64,000 nt of DNA from Trogon surrucura (Eukaryota > Chordata > Aves > Trogoniformes > Trogonidae), in assembly GCA_020746105.1 (NCBI GenBank), contig CM036636.1:9548001-9612000 (forward strand), in the 5' to 3' direction. The position numbers and the translations under genes are program-made. Position 1 is the stretch's first letter. Each line of letters begins with the position of its first letter. Positions 26,464-38,524 of the stretch are shown piece by piece. A model generated the notes under the pieces. It searched no databases, had not been told where the DNA came from, and saw only the letters and a list, made by a program, of their open reading frames with translations.

Positions 26464-29400
26464 TTTCTACTCTAAATATTTGTGTTGAGCGCCATCGCGC
26501 CTTGGGGCCCTGCCGAAAGCAAACACGCCGGCCAAGCCCCAGCCTGCTGGGGAATTCCTGTGCCGTGCTGCGAGGCCGGGCTGGGGAGCGTTGATCTGCC
26601 CTGGGAGGGGGGTCCTGCTGCCATAAAACGGCCCCACTGGGCGAACGGCCCTGCCCTAGGGATGGTAGGGACTGCCTGGAAATGAGCCGGCTGCCTCCAG
26701 GAAAGGGTTGACGGGATGGAGTCCAAGGTGCCTTCTCTCCCCTCTAAGTTTGGCCCCAGGAGGCAGGAGGTGCCAGCTCTAATGATGTGGCCAAGTCCAA
26801 AGTGCCCCAAAACTGTGCCACCTTCCAGTTTTGATTTCTCTTCCAGAGACTACTTTGTGGCATGGACACTGGGGAGTTCACACGGTGCCGATCCAGGGGA
26901 TCCTGGGACTGCATGGGTGAGGGGATTCCCAACGAGAATCGATGATTACAAAGGAAAAGCTCCCACAGAAACATGCGGGCCAGAGAGCCCCCATGTGCCT
27001 CCTGCAACTCTCCTCTGCCACCTCAGTCACCCAAATCATCAAAGTCCGCTTCGGTCAGACCCCAGATGAGGGAGAAGCCATTTGGGCAGGAGCTTGCTGC
27101 TTCCAGAGTGATGATTTCTCTCTGACAGGTCCCAGCTGCCCCGTGCCCCCCACTCTGCTCCTGGGAGCCTCAGTCCTTGCGTGGTGTGAGGGCACACGGT
27201 GTCCCTTCGCTGCCACAGCCTCCAGCTCCAGGGGAAATGGCCCACTGGGGTGGGCTGGGCTTGGTGCTTCTCACTAGGACCAGAGACTTTGTTTCTACCG
27301 CAGCATCTCTTCCTCCTCCTCCTCTCTCTCTCTCCATATGGACTCTCCTACACTAGGAGTCATTTAAGAGAAAAGCAATTAATACTCCGCGTGCAATCCA
27401 TCCATGTGATGCTTCCTGACCCATCATGCTTTTAGGTAGGAAAGTTATTCTTCATTCACTAATTGCCTCACATTATCGGGTGCAAAATGTTAACATGCAG
27501 CTCTGCAAGGAGAGGGGTGGGTGGCACAGCGGCGTATTGACATGCTAGGTGATAACACGGGCGTGGAGGAGGAATTATTTAAAACAGTTACGGCAAGGAG
27601 GCGGGGATGGTGAGAAAAGAGAAATGGAAAATGAAAGAGAAAGAGCCAGAAGAAGAGAATATCCTCATCTAAATGCTGCAGCTCGAGCAGCTGGATCGGT
27701 GTGGTCCCACCCGCAGGCACCAGCAATGGACCCGGCGTGGAGCCAAGCCTGGAAGAGGATGGTGCATCCGCAGTCCTGTGGTGGCACAGGGACGAGCTGT
27801 CACTTAGTGGGATCCCACCCGAAAGAGGAGAGCCCTTGTCCTGGGGATGGCTCGCTCCTCCGGCACAGATCAGTTCCGCTGCCCTGCAGAACTCACAGCC
27901 TTTGCCTCCTCTCCCGCTGAGTGGGTACAACACGATCCTCTGTTACCAAACCACTTTACAGCCTATTAGTTAACAGAACAAAAACCAAAATACTTTCCTT
28001 CCTTTCCCCATCAGATATTTTTTTCTTGCCCTGCTGTTATTTAACTCCAGAAAGTACTTCAGGGCATAGTGTGTGTTGTAAAGCAGAGAGTGCCCAGAGC
28101 TTGGGGGGTTATTTACCCTGACTTTGACTGTCATCAGCTGAGCTTGCTCCTTATTCCTCTGCCGTTTCACAGAGCACAGTTTGACTTTGTCCCAAATTCC
28201 AGGCGGGTGCCCAGACGGTTGGGTGTATGTGAGAACTGGGTGCCTTTGGGAAAGGTGGACGTTCAGGCCAGGGTCCGCGTTGGATTTCTACTCCTTCACG
28301 GTGCCAGGCAAGACGACTTCATGCTCTTGCTGCCAGAGGCCGCCCAGCTGTGCCAGAACCCAGCAGGACTGATCCCATCTTCTCATGCCTTGGCCAGCAC
28401 ATGGAGGTGGTGGCATCACACCCCTGGCCAGCCCCAGTACCATCTTGACTTCCAGGGACATGTTTGGAGATGCTGAAGTCACCACATCTCCCTCCCTTGG
28501 CACTTCTTTCCCTGTGGCTTCCTCACACACCTCTCGTTAGTCAGCCGCACCCCCTCCTCCTAACAAGCATCCTTCTGACTGCAGCTTCCAGCTGCTTCCT
28601 ACTAGATCAAGAGTCTACTTTCATCCTGCGTTTTCTTCCCCATGAAAATATATTGCAACACAAAACATTTCTTCCTTTCCTTCACAAAAAGCTGAGCACC
28701 CTCTCTCCTCCCCAAGGCATTTTCTCCATCCTTTGGGTAATTTGGGGGCGCTCTCTTCACACTCTCTCCCCTTTCCACCTGCTCGGCTGAGCATTGACCA
28801 GAGATACTGCCCCTCCTCTCGATTCTTTCTAGATGAGTAGCGGTAAAATTCCCTTCTCTCTAGAAGCTCTTTTAGGTCTTTCGGTTCCCAGCCAGCACTA
28901 CCTTGTGATAAAGACCTTTTCTTCCCAGCTGCCATGATTTAGCATCATCTTTAATCACTGCAGGTGCTCAGCCCCTCAGCTGAGCCAGTCCTCGCTGCCT
29001 TCAGCGGCAGCACTCCCCAAACCACCACCGGTGCTATAAGACCTCACTTCCCGACAGTCATCTTATTAATGAAAAAAAATAACCAGAATTTCACACACCT
29101 ACTGTGACACCTCACCTCCTCCTCTCAACTCAGCCCCTGCGGCTTTGCTGGGGAGCCCCTCCAGCATCCTGGTGCTCCCCAGAGCAAGGGGACTCCTGTC
29201 CCAAGGGGCTGCCTCCCACCCAGGCAGGGAGGGGGAACACCCAGGGATGCCATGTGCTGTACAGGCACGCACGTGAGCTCTCCATAGCCGAGCCAGGCTC
29301 AGGGAGCAGCGTGGGGAAACTGCGTGGGGCTCCTGGGAAAGGCAAAGCCCCCGTTTTTAACCCTCCTCGAGGAGGGGGGCATGGCCACCCCCAGGGGATC

Positions 29401-32400
29401 GCGGTCCCAGCTGCCCCAGGAGGGGCCTGGCACAGGGCAGTGGAGACTCAACTCTGCTGTTTCCATGTCTGGGCGAGCGATACATAAATCTGTGGGAGGC
29501 AACAGTGGGATGAGTCAGAGGCAAGAGGGAGAGAAAGTCATCCTCTGAGGCACACGTTACCCGAGTCTAGCACGCCGCAGTGCTCCGGAGCCAAGAGAGG
29601 TTTTGTCTCAGAGGGTGTCCCTGTCCTGCTCGAGCTTCCCAATAACCCCCTGCCAGGATGGTAACGGGTCACAGCCCCACCGGCAGGAGCCTCGACCACT
29701 GCTGGGGGGGCTGCAGCTCAGGTCCACACAGCTGGAGCACAGCTGGATCCACTCAGCACCCTGAGACCTGGAGGGGAGGGGATGGGGCATTGCATGAGCC
29801 CCAGGACCTGTGCTCAGTTCCCTTTTTCCCCTCCCCAACCTTGGGCAAGCTTTGCATTTTTGGGGTACATCACACACAGGCACACGTGCACCCCGATCAA
29901 CCCCAGGGCAAGGAGCTCCCAAGAAGAAACGCCCCAGCTTGCTGCCCAGAATCGCTGCAGTTACAGAGCAGCCGTGGAGGAATCTGCAAATATTGCCAAA
30001 GCACAGATTGAATTTAATCAAAGCAGAGCTTGATTGAAGACTCAAATGCTTTGCATGTTGTGCGTGTAAAACGAATCAAATCTAGATTTGCCAGGTGTAA
30101 ATACAGCCTGAATCTAAATTCAGGCAATGAATGGGCAAGGCAAAGTAGCCTGCACTGCATGCTGTGAAAATTAGAACGAGGGAGAAACTCACAGGCAACT
30201 TTTCTGTCAAGTTGACATCCAGGCAGGGAGACGACCTCTCAGGAACCAGCTCGACCCAAGGGCTGGAGCGCTGTGACCTCACAACTCGACATTTTTCACA
30301 AGCTCATGCTCTCTCCATTCAGCTTGTATTTAGCTCGGTATTTCTGAGGCTGAGCGCAGCGCTTACAGAACACACAGAGGGTTTAAGCTGTCTTTATGAA
30401 GGAACGAAACAGTAGTTAGTTGTCAAAGCTGTCATTAAAGTCAAGAAGTAATAATCAAACATACCCATACAAAAAGATAGAGCTCTGAAACTCCGAGACT
30501 GATGTATGCAAAGAAAAAAAGAATGCTAGGAACTTGGTTATAAAAACATGTTTTTAACCTAGACAACCAAACTGTTAAACAGAAAAAAAAAAAGACATCT
30601 TTGTTCGTGTACCAGGAGCAGCTGATCTATTTGTCTGCTGTGTCAGTGCTCTGTTTTTTGGCTTGTTTTTAGCTTTTCTACTGAAGTTTAGCAGCTAAAG
30701 GAATGCTAAATACCAAAAACCAGATGAAATGCACACTGTGCAACTCTTACAAACGTTTCTCTTCCATCATCTCCCAAGCCTCATGGAGAACTTAAGGTGA
30801 AGCACTGCCTGCAAGAGCTGAATCATTTTTCTGAGCAAAAAACATTGCTATTAGGTGACTAAGACTAAAACAATTGTCTCCCTTTATTTATTGCAACTGA
30901 TGCCGTTATTAAAAACCAGACAAGTCCCTTCCCAGCCCCTCGTGCTTTGGCTCCGCATCCGCTGGTGAAACCCTGTAAAAAAAAGCAGGTTGCAAATAGA
31001 GGAGACCCTTTGCGCAGGGTCCGAAACGTGGGGAAAATGCATCCCCAGCAGTTTTCTTCCCTGCAGGGAAGGACAACGTGCGGCACAGACCAACCACACG
31101 GACATCTGGGGCAGGCAGAGCTCGAGCTCTTACAGTTGAGCAAATTTGTATCGGCAAAACCACAATTTGCACCGGTTTCCCATGATAAACCTCGCCCGCA
31201 CCGTCGCCTGAGAACGCTGCGTCATCCAAAGCCTTCGCGTTTTCACGAAGCGGAGCTGAGCAGAACTGGAAGAAACCGAGCTCTGCTCCCCCCTTCCAAA
31301 TGTTCTCAGCATCGGGAGGGAAGCCAGGAGCCTTTAAGAGACATTTTAAGAAGCTGCAGGTGTGGCCGCTCCCCTGCAGCGCGTTGCACCACAGCTGCCC
31401 GCCCCGGGCTTGTCCTGCTCAAACAGCATCTCCCACCGCCCTGCCGGTATCTCTGCTTTTATCTTTGGGTATCACAGGTCAGGGTCCTGACCCCTCCAAA
31501 AAATCAAACCCAAACTCCAGGCGCCATTCAGTCTAAACACTCACTGTTGGTACGGCAGGTCAAGTTGTCTACAGCGCTATTGGTACTTCCCTGCTCCCAT
31601 AACGGGGTTTGCTTGGACGCAATATTTAAAGAAAACACGAAACATCTTACGCAAAGCAAACTAGAGCCCTCTGGTTCAGAAAACCCTGCTTTCCTGGCTG
31701 TTGCCCTAATCTACACCCACAAGGTTGTTCAGGGTCTCAGCCAAGCTGTAGGAACAGCGCTCCTCTCCCCAGACCGACCCAACTTCAGCCACTCCAGGGT
31801 CCCGAACTCACTCTTCTTCTGGAAACTCTTGGATCTCAGGGGGACTGAGGTTCTCCCTGAAGGAGTTTGACTTTACCCATCTGAAAAGCGAGGTAAGCTC
31901 GTACATAATCTGCTGGGCATTACATTAGCCTGGGTTTTAGAGGCAACGGAGGGATCACCCCCAGGCAAACTCCTTGGAGCTGAGGGGCTTTGTGGCATTC
32001 CCGGATCAATTATTTTACCCTTCAGCAGTCTTTTCATTTCTGTTGCTCAGCTTTCTCCCAGTGGGACTCAGCCAGGCTCTTCGGATAAACAAAACCCCAC
32101 AGCCAAGCGCTGCCCCAGCCCCGGCGGCAGCTGGACAACGTTAATCTTACACGCACGGTACCAGCGACTGAGGTTCCTGCTGCCACCACAAAGCAGTTGC
32201 TAAAGAAATGACTTCAGAAGTCCTGCAAGCACCCCGCTGCCCGTAACTGCAACAGGGACGATACACATGTGGGTTCTATTATTATTCTAAAAAAGTACAA
32301 TTGGAAAAGCCAATATTTTTAATGGAAGTGGTTTCAAATGCGAGTGTTTATTTGCTTATTAAATGGTCTAGCTGGAGCCAGACCATCTTCAAAGGAGGAA

Positions 32401-33905
32401 TTTTTTTCCCGGAATGGGTATCTGGGGCTACAGTGCTATATTATTATACATGAAAAATATTTCCTTATTAGCTTTTTATTTCGGAGGACACATTTAACTG
32501 ACACTTCCCGTGCTGACAGCTTGCCAGGCTTCAAAGCACAACTTCTGCAAGGGTTGCAACGATTGTGAGGCTGGTCCAGATGAAGCTGTAGCCCAGCTGA
32601 CACACCAGCTCTGCGAAAGGAGTTTTTCCCAGTTTTGGAGAGCCTGAAGCTGAGGCACACATTGCCTGTGTTTGGGCTGCTTGTCAGAGGGACACGATGC
32701 ACGTTCAAGCTCTGACCACACTTGAGGGGGGTCGGTTTTCTTCTGTAAATCCAGCTGCTCCCTACATCAAGGCAGATTTCCCAACAGGCACGGTGGGAAA
32801 GATCTCCCCACGCTGCCACAGATCTGGAGGCAGGTGCTGGGAGAGCCGAAGGGCTCAGCCAGAGCTGGTTGGATTAACCCTTGGTCACCCCAAGCCAGAA
32901 ATCAAAGCTCTTCTCCATCTCCCTGCGACATGTGGCCGATACCAGCCCCCCTAAGGGTGCTTCAGGGAGGATTGCGATGGGTCAGAACACACACAGCTAA
33001 GGCAAACCGCAGCAAGGCTGTGTTCTCCTTGCACACTCTCCCCCAAGGGTGCAGGAACAGAAATACACTCTTACTCACAAGAGATCTTTAAAAAATAAAG
33101 AAGAAAAATCACAATCTGTCTGCTCTCACGTGGAGGCTGGAGTTCCCACACTTGTGCTGACGAAGGCTGATGCCTTCTGCCACAATTTGCCCATCAAACA
33201 GCATCATTACCATCATCCGCCCCCTCCACCTGCCCTCCCCGGGGGCTGTTGGGGACCCACAAGCCGCCCTCAGAGCTCCATAGCTCACAGACCTGCTGCC
33301 AAACCCAACTCTCACCCCTGCTGACACCTCCATCCTGTTTGCGGCGTCTTTGGCACTTCCCCCTTCCAGCACTTCCAGTCCCCTGCCGCTCCCCAGCGCA
33401 GCCCACGGCCACGCCAACATTAACACCCGGAGGCTCCGGCACAGCCGAGGCCACCGCCGAAGGCAGGACCGTGTCCAGGGGTGATCACTGCAGCTCTTCA
33501 CCAGGACACACAACCACCACAAAAAAAAGCATAAATCCATATAGCCATTTAAAACCAAAGGGTTTTAAACCTAGCGCAGATTCACGACGGTACCCATTTA
33601 CCAAGAAAGCCCTAGAGCTGCTCCACTTCTTTATTTCTCAGAGACCCAACCCCAAGTGTCAGAAATGAATAAAGGGAAGGGCTAGAGTTTTGACTGCTTT
33701 GTGTTTTATGCAGCTGCAACACGATCACCCCCCAGGATCATCTTTCCTCTCCGCAGGAGGTGAGGTGGAAGCCGTCATCTCAGGGTACTGGGCAGTAACT
33801 GGATCCCGCAGACCCAGATACAGACGCTGCTCCGTAAGCCCCTGCCAGGGAGAAACCACCTCCACCGCGAACGCAGACTCTGCTGCAGGGAGAACTCCCA
33901 CCACC
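26464..33905. other. Intergenic region between KCNT1 and B3GALT9
   Basis: The two genes are divergent, with about 8.1 kb between their start codons. No further gene could be supported. The longest open frame (30947-31870, plus strand) lacks recognisable domains and splice support. A TCC/CT-rich simple stretch lies at about 27305-27335. The last part, immediately before 33906, must contain the 5' UTR and promoter of B3GALT9, whose limits are not visible. Confidence 0.6.
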
Positions 33906-35435
33906 ATGCAGGTAAGTGTGCTTGGGCTCCTCGGAGGCAGGGGATCAGAGCTTTCCCTTTGGCTTCTCACCCTGCCAGCTTTCATACGGCATTGTCAGGC
34001 CAAGCACCAAAGGGCTGCCTATTAACATCCCAGATCTTCATTAGCATCTCAGGCCTTCGGGAACCAGTTAAAACCAGAAAATATTGAGTTATTCCTCAGT
34101 ATTTTCACATACGGATTCATGAGAAGGAGCCTTCTAAATTACAGCACCATAACGTCCTTCTCAGCCTGGAATCTCGCTGTGCAACAAGTAGATTTCTAGG
34201 AGGAAAAGAACCTTACACTAATAATACCAATTGTAGCTTTTCAACGATCATCTTTGTCTGAACGCGTTATAAAATGAAGGAAAGCCTTTCTGCTCTAGCA
34301 GCAGAACTGAGTGTCCATGTCTTCTCTTTCCCAGCTGACGTTCTGCAGGCTCCGGACTCACCAGTGGTGCTTCATTCTCTTCAACATCTTGCTTTTCCAC
34401 ATCCTGCTCTTTGGAGCAGATTTACTGGAGGAATACTTCCTGAGGTCATTACCTCTGCCTTACACTGATGCAAAGACTCTCGAAATCAGGGAGAGGGCCA
34501 GGAAGCTAGAGGTGGATTCTCTAAAGGCCAATCTCTCTTACACCGTCAGCAGTGCCGCAACGTGCTCCGATCAAGAGATATTTTTGCTCATTCTTGTCTG
34601 CAGTAGCCCAGAAAACAGGACAAGGCGCAACATGATCAGGCAGACGTGGGGAAACGTGACAGACGCCAGAGGTTACACCGTCCTTACTCTGTTTGCTTTG
34701 GGAAAGCCGGCTTCAGCAACCACCCAGCTGGAGATCAATGAAGAGTCTCAAAAGCACAGAGACATTATCGAAGGCAGTTTCATCGATTCTCCCCAGACGC
34801 AGACACAGAAGATGCTGATGAGCGTGGAGTGGATGGTGACTTTCTGTCCTCGTGCAAGGTATGTTCTTAAAACAGATGAAGATGTGTTTGTGGGCATTCC
34901 GAGCCTGGCTGGATACTTGCTCGGCTTAACGCAGCTAGAGGACATTTACCTTGGGAAGGTCGTTCATCAAGGAGTGCCCGAAAGAGACCCCGGAAGCGCT
35001 GGCTTCGTTCCCATCCACCAATACTCGGATGATTTTTACCCAGATTACTGCGACGGGAGCGCTTTCGTCATGTCCCAGGACGTCGCTCGCAAGGTGTACG
35101 TGGCGGCCAAGGAGGTGCCCGTTTCGGTGCCCCCCGAGATCTTTGTTGGCATCTGCGCTAAAAAAGCTGGTGTCACTCCCATCCACAGCTCTCGGTTTTC
35201 TGGGGAAAAGCACATCAGCTACAATCGATGCTGCTATAAATTCATTTTCACCTCTTCCAACATGAAAGAGGACGAGTTATCTAAAGACTGGAAGGAAACA
35301 AACGATGGGAGAGATTGCTCATTACTGGAAACTTACTACGGACTGGTGTCCTGCAAAGTTTTGACCTATATTGATAAGTTCAAACAATTTAACTTAGACA
35401 AAATAAAAAATGAGGTTCTTCATTTTGCTGATTAA
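33906..35435 (+). CDS. B3GALT9: B3GALT9: beta-1,3-galactosyltransferase family, type II Golgi protein
   Basis: CDS joins 33906-33911 (ATG CAG, donor |GTAAGT) and 34335-35435 (acceptor TTTCCCAG|), giving 368 aa. The start in the upstream exon is preferred because the result, MQLTFCRLRTHQWCF, matches the human protein start as I recall it (MQVTFCRLRTHQWCF), and the ATG has a strong Kozak context (CCACCATGC). Residues about 12-33 form the single hydrophobic signal anchor of a type II Golgi enzyme. The lumenal GT31 domain shows IRQTWGN (103-109), the DxD-type motif KTDEDVF (181-187), EDIYLGK (204-210), YPDYC (237-241) and EIFVGICA (270-277). Possible N-glycosylation sites are NLS (69), NRT (96) and NVT (109). 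The family transfers galactose or GlcNAc in beta-1,3 linkage; the substrate of this member is not established as far as I know. It lies head to head with KCNT1 and tail to tail with PSMD5. Confidence 0.93.
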
Positions 35436-35635
35436 TATTGAACTTCTGTGAGTAAAGTCTGTATTTTCTTTTACCAGCTGTTTTATCCTGTTAATGTTGA
35501 GTAATAACGATCTCCTCTCAAAGTTAGCTCTCTTCCCTTCAGCAGCAAACGCATTCTCGATGCTCTAGCGTGTTAGAGCAGCGAGAGAACTGGACATGCT
35601 CTAGCTACGTAAGTACCTACAAGCACACACATGCA

Positions 35636-35641
35636 ATTAAA
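35636..35641 (+). terminator. Candidate poly(A) signal of B3GALT9
   Basis: ATTAAA about 200 bases after the stop codon at 35435, the commonest variant of the AATAAA signal. No AATAAA was seen closer. It is a candidate only and would give a short 3' UTR. Confidence 0.4.
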
Positions 35642-35903
35642 AACTAATATTCCCAGAAACTTGTGTCTGTATCCGCTGTTTCCCAGACCTTTGAAGTCCT
35701 CTACCTTACGCCAAAACTCCTGCATTTTTTAATTTGCGAGGCATCGCCTGCTTCCAAATGGGTGTCTTTCCATCCACAACAAGCTACTTCAGAGCAGCCT
35801 GTTTTACAGAGAAACAACACAGCAGCTGAGAGTGGGAACTGAAACGATAGGAAGTGCTTAGGGAAACAACCCAGAGAGATTCTAGGCAAGAAATGTAACT
35901 TAC

Positions 35904-36165
35904 CTGTTAAAGAACCTTGTATTTCTGTCAGCCATGGCATCACAGAGGCACTGACACAAGCAGCTCAAGGCCATAACGTGATGCTGGAGACAGCACTGGC
36001 AGTCAAGCCGGGACACATTCACCAGCATGCTGGTAACACCAACCTTGTCCAAAATGTAAACGTTCCCCAGATGAGGAACAAAATCCTTCCACGCCTGCAT
36101 CCTCCAGATAAAGCCTTCCATATCAGCTTTTTCAGCAGCACAAAGACGAGCCGGATAGATTTACA
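35904..36165 (-). other. Unrecognised exon-like open frame
   Basis: On the minus strand an acceptor-like TTGTAG| precedes 36165, and a strong donor AACAG|GTAAGT follows 35904. The frame beginning at ATG 36121 runs 73 codons to the donor without a stop and on into the intron for one codon only. The peptide is cysteine-rich and matches no family I recognise. It lies between the convergent genes B3GALT9 and PSMD5, where a lncRNA exon or chance splice sites are as likely as a protein. It is not needed by either neighbour. Confidence 0.2.
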
Positions 36166-37911
36166 CTACAATTGTGACAGACACACAAGGGAAGAGACAC
36201 ACGGGTACCTCTGAGGGCTCCACCTACTCTTCCCGCTGTGACTGAAGGAATTGGAGGTGTGCTCGGAAGGATCCACAATTCTTAAATACCAAGTCACACT
36301 GCTTATTAACCAGGGTCAAATGATGAGCTTTGGTTTTGTTTTGTTTGCCTAAAAAGGCAAATTCAAGTTCAGCACGTTACTTCAATTCTTATTCTCCATC
36401 GTTCCATTTCCATTTTTAACTCAACCATCTCCACCCATTACTTTACGAGGGGGAGGACAGGTACAACACACTTACTTTTTCCCACTTTACATAAGCTACA
36501 CCAGCAGCAACATGTAAACTATACGGCGGTATTCAGGATGGGTAGGGAACTACATGTGAAAAAGCTCAACAAAGCAATGCATACGTGCATATATATATAA
36601 AAAAAAACCCCACCTTGTTTGGCATCTCTGCGTATTCTAAAATATTACCTTTGGCAAACAGACCATGCAAAGCAGATGCTAAAGGCTTGGGACACAGAGT
36701 AGCCTTCAAAAGCAACAGCTGAAAACACACACGGGAGAGACTCATGAATTGCAGAAAAGGTTTATACATTGATTTCTTTTACTGAGGTTTTAGTACACGG
36801 CTCGCGCAGAGCCACCAGCACACACCACCACCTAAAATAACAAAGCTGAACTGTCCAGTACAAGTGCAAACTAAGGACTTCTACACCCTTTTCATTTCCT
36901 TTTCGGTGCTTTCATGTTTTTTTTTTCCTGGAGGCAGGATTCACGGAGCCTCCGTGCTCTCTCCGTCCACAAACGAGACAGCCCGCGCTGCGTTTCTCAC
37001 TAGCAGATATTTTATTACGCACATCTAGGACGAAAAGCGTCGGCAGCAGCGTAAGGTCGGACGACGGTTTTTGTACATATTAGACCATAAGCAACACGGC
37101 AGATCACCCGCATTCAGGCGGCTTATTAAACATTAAGGGATCTTCCCCAGGTACCCCGCCCCTCTGAGCCCACTGCGACCACTTGCCAGCAATTTATGGC
37201 AGGTGACATCATCACCTCTGCTGCAGCCCTAAGCTACTACAAAGCAAGAAGAGAGTTCCTGCATCCCCAGATCATCCCTTGGCAGAGCGGGGACGCAAGG
37301 CGAGCGCTCTCCGTGGAGGTTCGCCTGACCCGACGCACTGCTAAAGTAAGCCCGAGTAGTGATTTCATGTTTTATTACACCCCCCTCCAGCTACTCCTCT
37401 GATTTGTTTCTTACATTCTCAGCAAAAATAGAAACCTTTTGTATCAGGCACATTGTGGTCTCCGTTTACGGACAAAGACACATCACTAGAGCATCCAGCG
37501 AGCCTTGCCTCTCACCCACAGCTGGCTGAACATCTGCAGCAGAAGACCACAGCTACGTTTCCACACTCCTAATTCACTTTGTGCCCTTAAACATTAAAGT
37601 TTTATGTTCTTACCCCTTTTAATTCAGGCAACTAAAACTATACTTTTTCTAAATTACACTTTAAAAAAAAAAATTATCTCTGTTAAAAAATAGTGTAAAC
37701 AATTTCAGGTTTTGGTTCTGAAGTAGACTTGTAGTGCTAGAGCTCACGCTCCTTTTGAGCAACTGAGCTGCCACAAAGTCACAGTCGACAAGGGGAGACA
37801 AAGCTCCCAATTTGGTTTTATACATTAGAGCGTGCACTCCTTTGTTTTTAAAAGGGCTAAAAGCTTTTTTTTTTCCATCCTCACATAAAATGTAAACATT
37901 ATTTACGATTA

Positions 37912-37917
37912 TTTATT
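37912..37917 (-). terminator. Candidate poly(A) signal of PSMD5
   Basis: AATAAA on the minus strand about 0.6 kb after the PSMD5 stop codon. Two others (37371-37376 and 37011-37016) would give longer 3' UTRs of about 1.15 and 1.5 kb. The sequence alone does not decide between them. Confidence 0.35.
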
Positions 37918-38524
37918 CAAGCAAGACTTACATCCAGCAAGTTGAAAATAGAAGAGAATCCAGTTCGTACTCCCTCGTGTGGACAGAATGTTATCAGGGG
38001 ATTCTTACCAACAGGGTTTCTGACAGAACACGACTGGCTAAAAGAGTACATTCCATGCAAGTGCCAACTTCAGAAGATATAAAAAGATATTAAAAAAAAA
38101 AAGAGAGAGAAACTGTGGCAGCATCTGAGTTACAGCCTCAAGGCATTTTGGTGTTTGTTTTTTAACCGAACTGTGATCTACTGAGAAAACACGACAGGAA
38201 CTCCAAACCCACGAACAGTTTAACCAAACACTGATAATTTTTGCAAAATAAAGACACAGTCAGCAGCTGACAGAGTGCTTACCTCAGTGCCTTGTCTCAC
38301 ATCAGTACACAGAGAACTCCTGCCACGACATTCTAGGGGAAATTACGCTGTGCCCTATAGGTTCTGACTTGCTCTCGTGACTCAAATCGAGTCAAAAGTG
38401 CTTCACATTCCTTTAAAGAGACAATCTAAAGAGACCTCGGTGTGGAGAATCTTTACGCTTTTTAGCTTAACGCCTGTTTTCGGTATCGTGATTTGCAAGA
38501 AGGGGAAGCAAGACATCCAAGACA

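Larger units (their letters stand above)
35436..38524. other. Convergent 3' region between B3GALT9 and PSMD5
   Basis: Both genes end into this 3.1 kb interval. It should contain their 3' UTRs. Contents seen: the ATTAAA at 35636 (plus), several AATAAA words on the minus strand (35-38 kb), the exon-like frame at 35904-36165 and short A/T runs. No further gene was recognised. Confidence 0.6.

Noticed and set aside
30947-31870. 307-codon plus-strand frame
   Set aside because: No domain, no conserved motif and no convincing start context or splice relation; compatible with chance in stop-poor sequence.
26400-33905. FBXW2, which lies near this block in human
   Set aside because: No F-box or WD-repeat exon was recognised on either strand.
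34311-34334. In-frame ATGs at the start of the B3GALT9 main-exon frame as the true start
   Set aside because: They fall upstream of a good acceptor (TTTCCCAG|) in the intron, and the extra residues do not match the human protein; the spliced Met-Gln start does.
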